In this document: one piece after another, positions 5,023 through 6,583 of the stretch
Position numbering within the stretch: the stretch's first letter is position 1
How the letters are laid out: each line of letters starts with the position of its first letter
Assembly: GCA_041671025.1 (NCBI GenBank)
Contig: JBAZCI010000043.1
Span: 1-6,583, forward strand
Origin: JBAZCI01 sp041671025
GTDB lineage: Bacteria; Patescibacteriota; Patescibacteriia; UBA10025
Direction of reading: 5' to 3'
Length of the DNA stretch: 6,583 nt
Notes under the pieces: generated by a model
Databases searched by the model: none
The model's input: the letters and a program-made list of their open reading frames with translations, nothing else
Told to the model about the DNA's origin: nothing
Translations under genes and position numbers: made by a program

Positions 5023-5497
5023 GGTGGTCACCTCCTTTCATATGTTTTGATTTTGTTGACATAGGTAATCGACGTAACACTGCCGCTGTCATGCCGGCTG
5101 TAACTCCTCCAAACGCAACCATCCACATCGGCCGGGCAATAAAATTAAATACTCTCCAGAAATGCGGATCGATGATCATATCATAGAGCGCAATACCGAT
5201 CCCTGCGAACAGTCCGGCTGCACACCCGGCAAGCGCGATACCTTTGATATCCGACCGCTTGCGCATCACCCACCAGGCTCCAAGAATGAATGCGACGCCT
5301 TCAGCAGTTCGGATCATCCAAGCTGGCTGATCTATGCGGTACAGGACAATGTCTACGATGACAAGCAAAACTGCGGCCGGAAGCGCCATTCGGAAATACG
5401 AGCCAATATGCTCACCTGCTATGGTATCATCTGCCACTGACGAAGAACGAATAACCGGAGACTCAACATTCGTCTGTATTGTGGCCGATGTGTCCAT
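5015..5497 (-). CDS. Hypothetical four-helix membrane protein (160 aa)
   Basis: No family recognised. Residues 1-36 are polar (Ser/Thr/Val rich, probably disordered). They are followed by four hydrophobic segments: about 38-54, 63-78, 86-105 and 121-141. The loop between the last two contains DPHFWRVFNFIARP. The tail (142-160) is basic and His-containing (KHMKGGDHHG). The protein most likely lies in the cytoplasmic membrane. It is first in a two-gene unit with the DUF4870-like protein, overlapping it by 8 nt; together they could form a membrane complex, though only the coupling supports this. ATG 5497 has no Shine-Dalgarno, but TATACT ends eight bases upstream, suggesting a leaderless mRNA. 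Confidence 0.75.
   Translation of the reverse strand: MDTSATIQTNVESPVIRSSSVADDTIAGEHIGSYFRMALPAAVLLVIVDIVLYRIDQPAWMIRTAEGVAFILGAWWVMRKRSDIKGIALAGCAAGLFAGIGIALYDMIIDPHFWRVFNFIARPMWMVAFGGVTAGMTAAVLRRLPMSTKSKHMKGGDHHG
5028..5040 (-). promoter_or_regulatory. Near-perfect Shine-Dalgarno inside the upstream gene
   Basis: TGAAAGGAGGTGA on the minus strand is a long anti-16S match, with 8 nt between AGGAGG and ATG 5022. It also encodes Lys-Gly-Gly-Asp near the C-terminus of the upstream protein. It decides the start and implies translational coupling. Confidence 0.9.
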
Positions 5498-5505
5498 ACA
5501 GCATC

Positions 5506-5511
5506 AGTATA
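5506..5511 (-). promoter_or_regulatory. -10 box for a leaderless start
   Basis: TATACT on the minus strand, ending eight bases before ATG 5497, would place transcription start at or within a base or two of the start codon. The hexamer 17 bp upstream (TAGCAA) is a poor -35. The same TATACT-N8-ATG arrangement is found at the secreted-protein gene (1048). Confidence 0.45.
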
Positions 5512-5553
5512 TCGCATAAGCAGTATTATTGCTACTTGAATATACCTATCACA

Positions 5554-5606
5554 CCATCCTGAGGAGAGAACTCCTGCCAAAGGCAGGGGTGAACGACGAA
5601 AGGATC
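5554..5606. repeat. Nested-hairpin intergenic repeat, copy B
   Basis: Outer arms ATCCT (5556-5560) and AGGAT (5601-5605) flank a strong inner hairpin, CTCCTGCC/GGCAGGGG (5571-5578 with 5582-5589, loop AAA, one wobble). An alternative small hairpin, AGGAG/CTCCT (5562-5575), competes with it. The skeleton matches copy C at 4535-4580, with different but still complementary arms. It lies between divergent genes. Confidence 0.6.
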
Positions 5607-5629
5607 CCGTTGTCTCTGGTACTATGGGA

Positions 5630-5659
5630 TTGCCCCCCTCAGTCTCACAATGGGGGCAA
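5630..5659. other. GC-rich hairpin in the divergent intergenic region
   Basis: TTGCCCCC (5630-5637) and GGGGGCAA (5652-5659) form a perfect 8-bp stem with a 14-base loop. Neither strand has a following T-tract, so it is not a typical terminator. It lies between copy B and the promoter region of the plus-strand gene. The rest of 5498-5769 contains no supportable gene. Confidence 0.4.
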
Positions 5660-5689
5660 CTTACAGCCAAGAGCCTGACTCTGCTTTTT

Positions 5690-5716
5690 TTGACTAAACT
5701 AATTACATACTATAGA
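5690..5716 (+). promoter_or_regulatory. Tentative promoter of the plus-strand orphan gene
   Basis: TTGACT (5690-5695), at the end of a T-run, is followed 15 bp later by TATAGA (5711-5716). The spacing is shorter than the preferred 17 bp. Transcription start would be near 5723, giving a leader of about 47 nt that is very A-rich. Confidence 0.35.
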
Positions 5717-5769
5717 GTAACTGAACATAAAAAAAATAAACCAAATGAACCTTCACATACGAGGTATCC

Positions 5770-6198
5770 ATGACCGCAAACACAGAAAAACAACGCACCA
5801 TTCCATACGAGGTCACGCCGGAGACCATGCCGGAAGTTGGTGATGTACTGTACATCAAATTTGACGACTTTGATCCCGATCATGCAAAAGAAAGGACATG
5901 CTATTTTAACTGCGGGGACATATTCCAAGTTATTGTTCTTGCCATCTCCAATGCTCGGCTTGACTCATTGGCGACTAATCGGAATGCTCCACGTTGCTTT
6001 AAAATTCAGACTAACCCCGTGGGTAGCGATGTTACTTCCCAGCGCTACACAACTTTCTATTTCGATTCCGAGGAAAAACGCTGGAAATCAAGACTTGGCT
6101 CGGGCACCTGTTGCACACTTACAGCCATCGGCCATATCAATAATGTCCCGATCGAGTGCATTACCAAAATGCCCTACCAGGCACCGGATGAAGACTAA
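5770..6198 (+). CDS. Hypothetical protein (142 aa), Cys-rich orphan
   Basis: No family recognised. GAGG (5761-5764), 5 nt before ATG 5770, supports the start. The 142 residues have no signal peptide or clear membrane helix. The N-terminus is polar, and VGDVLYIKFDDFDPD (from about 23) looks like a beta-rich opening. Six Cys are present (44, 48, 76, 114, 115, 130), including a C-x3-C and a C-C pair. The TTFYFDSEEKRWKS region (94-107) resembles alternating strands of a small beta-barrel or immunity-type fold, but that is only an impression. The tail is acidic (APDED). It is a single-gene transcript, divergent from the membrane pair and convergent with groEL, with its own terminator 25 bp after the stop. 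It is the only plus-strand gene in the window. Confidence 0.75.
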   Translation: MTANTEKQRTIPYEVTPETMPEVGDVLYIKFDDFDPDHAKERTCYFNCGDIFQVIVLAISNARLDSLATNRNAPRCFKIQTNPVGSDVTSQRYTTFYFDSEEKRWKSRLGSGTCCTLTAIGHINNVPIECITKMPYQAPDED

Positions 6199-6222
6199 GT
6201 CGAACTGCACTTTTCGATAGGT

Positions 6223-6253
6223 AAACCGCCTCTTCACTTTGAGCGGTTTTTTT
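6223..6253 (+). terminator. Rho-independent terminator of the plus-strand gene
   Basis: AAACCGC (6223-6229) pairs with GCGGTTT (6243-6249); an alternative uses CTC/GAG with a bulged C. A T-run of seven (6247-6253) ends the hairpin. It lies 25 bp after the TAA of the 142-codon gene. The following 6254-6296 has no recognisable feature. Confidence 0.85.
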
Positions 6254-6296
6254 ATGAGTAAACCAACAGCCTGGGTCGGGAGGCGATAGCACAAAC

Positions 6297-6324
6297 CAAA
6301 AGCGCGGGTCAGGAGACCCGCGCT
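6297..6324 (-). terminator. groEL terminator
   Basis: A perfect 10-bp GC-rich stem, AGCGCGGGTC (6301-6310) with GACCCGCGCT (6315-6324), has the loop AGGA. On the minus strand it is followed by TTTTGGTTTG. It sits 23 bp after the groEL stop codon, so it ends that transcript. Confidence 0.88.
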
Positions 6325-6347
6325 ATGTACTTATACTCTATTGAATC

Positions 6348-6583
6348 TTACATTCCCATATCCATGCCGCCCATACCACCCATACCCGGCATACCGCCCG
6401 GCATTCCTGCGCCGCCGTCTTTCTTTTCAGGAAGATCAGCTACAACAGCTTCGGTTGTAATGAGTAAGCTGGCAATAGAAGATGCGTTTTCGATTGCTGA
6501 ACGGACCACCTTGGTCGGGTCAACAATTCCTGCGGCAACCAAGTCTTCAAAGACGTTCGTCGCGGCGTTATATCCTTTTGCGC
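6348..6583 (-). CDS. groEL: Chaperonin GroEL (60 kDa), C-terminal 77 residues
   Basis: Only the 3' end is in the window; the frame is open to the right edge, so most of the gene lies beyond. Visible residues begin AKGYNAATNVFEDLVAAGI, continue with DPTKVVRSAIENASSIASLLITTE, and end in the Gly-Gly-Met tail (GGMPGGMPGMGGMGGMDMGM) characteristic of bacterial GroEL. The equatorial-domain helices bind ATP with the rest of the subunit; the GGM tail lines the floor of the folding cavity in the cytoplasmic 14-mer. A strong terminator follows the TAA. No groES is visible; if present it would lie off the right side. Confidence 0.97.
   Translation of the reverse strand, partial: AKGYNAATNVFEDLVAAGIVDPTKVVRSAIENASSIASLLITTEAVVADLPEKKDGGAGMPGGMPGMGGMGGMDMGM

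Noticed and set aside
5023..5031. GTG 5031 as start of the DUF4870-like gene
   Set aside because: It lies inside the Shine-Dalgarno itself; ATG 5022 has correct spacing.
3572..5606. CRISPR array from the several palindromic repeats
   Set aside because: The copies are not direct repeats at regular spacing; they are dispersed, inverted in one case, and separated by genes.
5419..5670. Minus-strand 83-codon frame
   Set aside because: It covers repeat copy B and the GC-rich hairpin and overlaps the membrane-protein start in another frame.
5670..5690. Terminator: AGAG/CTCT stem followed by seven T on the plus strand
   Set aside because: The stem is only four base pairs and no plus-strand gene precedes it; the T-run may instead belong to the promoter of the 142-aa gene.
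5837..6220. Plus-strand 127-codon frame overlapping the orphan gene
   Set aside because: It is an alternative frame inside 5770-6198, which has the better Shine-Dalgarno and soluble protein composition; no site precedes 5837.
6348..6542. Separate 64-codon gene starting at TTG 6542
   Set aside because: The frame is open to the right edge and reads as continuous GroEL; the TTG is an internal Leu codon.

Overview
The window looks like an ordinary bacterial chromosome segment of roughly 48-50 % GC (estimated by eye). The best guess for the source is a small-genome, environmental lineage of the Patescibacteria/CPR type. This is inference from style: a secreted protein with a long Asn/Thr/Gln linker, tiny proteins with no recognisable family, starts that look leaderless, and many palindromic intergenic repeats. 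TGA serves as a stop codon (5015-5017), so a code in which TGA means Gly is unlikely.

Layout, left to right. (1) Minus strand: ppsA, phosphoenolpyruvate synthase (1098-3509), with its own extended -10 promoter. It is followed by a secreted Ig-like protein with an Asn-rich linker (from 1048, running off the left edge), whose promoter and start lie inside a perfect 9-bp dyad. (2) An intergenic stretch (3510-3755) with palindromic repeats and a strong terminator. (3) A minus-strand pair of tiny genes (91 and 75 codons) separated by one base and sharing a W-x-P-[IV]-D-L-x-A motif. (4) A long gene-free stretch (4261-4719). Read on the minus strand it looks like a regulatory leader: a TTGACA promoter, a 16-codon mini-ORF, a branched fold, then a hairpin with a U-tract whose 5' half can pair instead with an upstream complementary segment. 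Beyond it are an inverted pair of REP-like repeats and a bidirectional terminator. (5) A minus-strand pair of small membrane proteins (5497 to 4720) joined by an 8-nt overlap and a near-perfect Shine-Dalgarno sequence. (6) A divergent intergenic region with another nested-hairpin repeat. (7) A plus-strand orphan gene of 142 codons with its own terminator. (8) Convergent to it, the 3' end of groEL (minus strand, running off the right edge) with its terminator.

The genes do not form one pathway. ppsA (central carbon metabolism) and groEL (chaperonin) are housekeeping anchors around a block of short, poorly characterised genes. The most noteworthy non-coding signal is the candidate transcription attenuator at about 4320-4521. 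The second is a family of intergenic palindromes (3572-3620, 4535-4580, 4611-4639, 5554-5606) whose outer arms differ in sequence yet mostly remain complementary, which suggests a conserved hairpin. All calls come from reading the sequence; no search or folding program was run.
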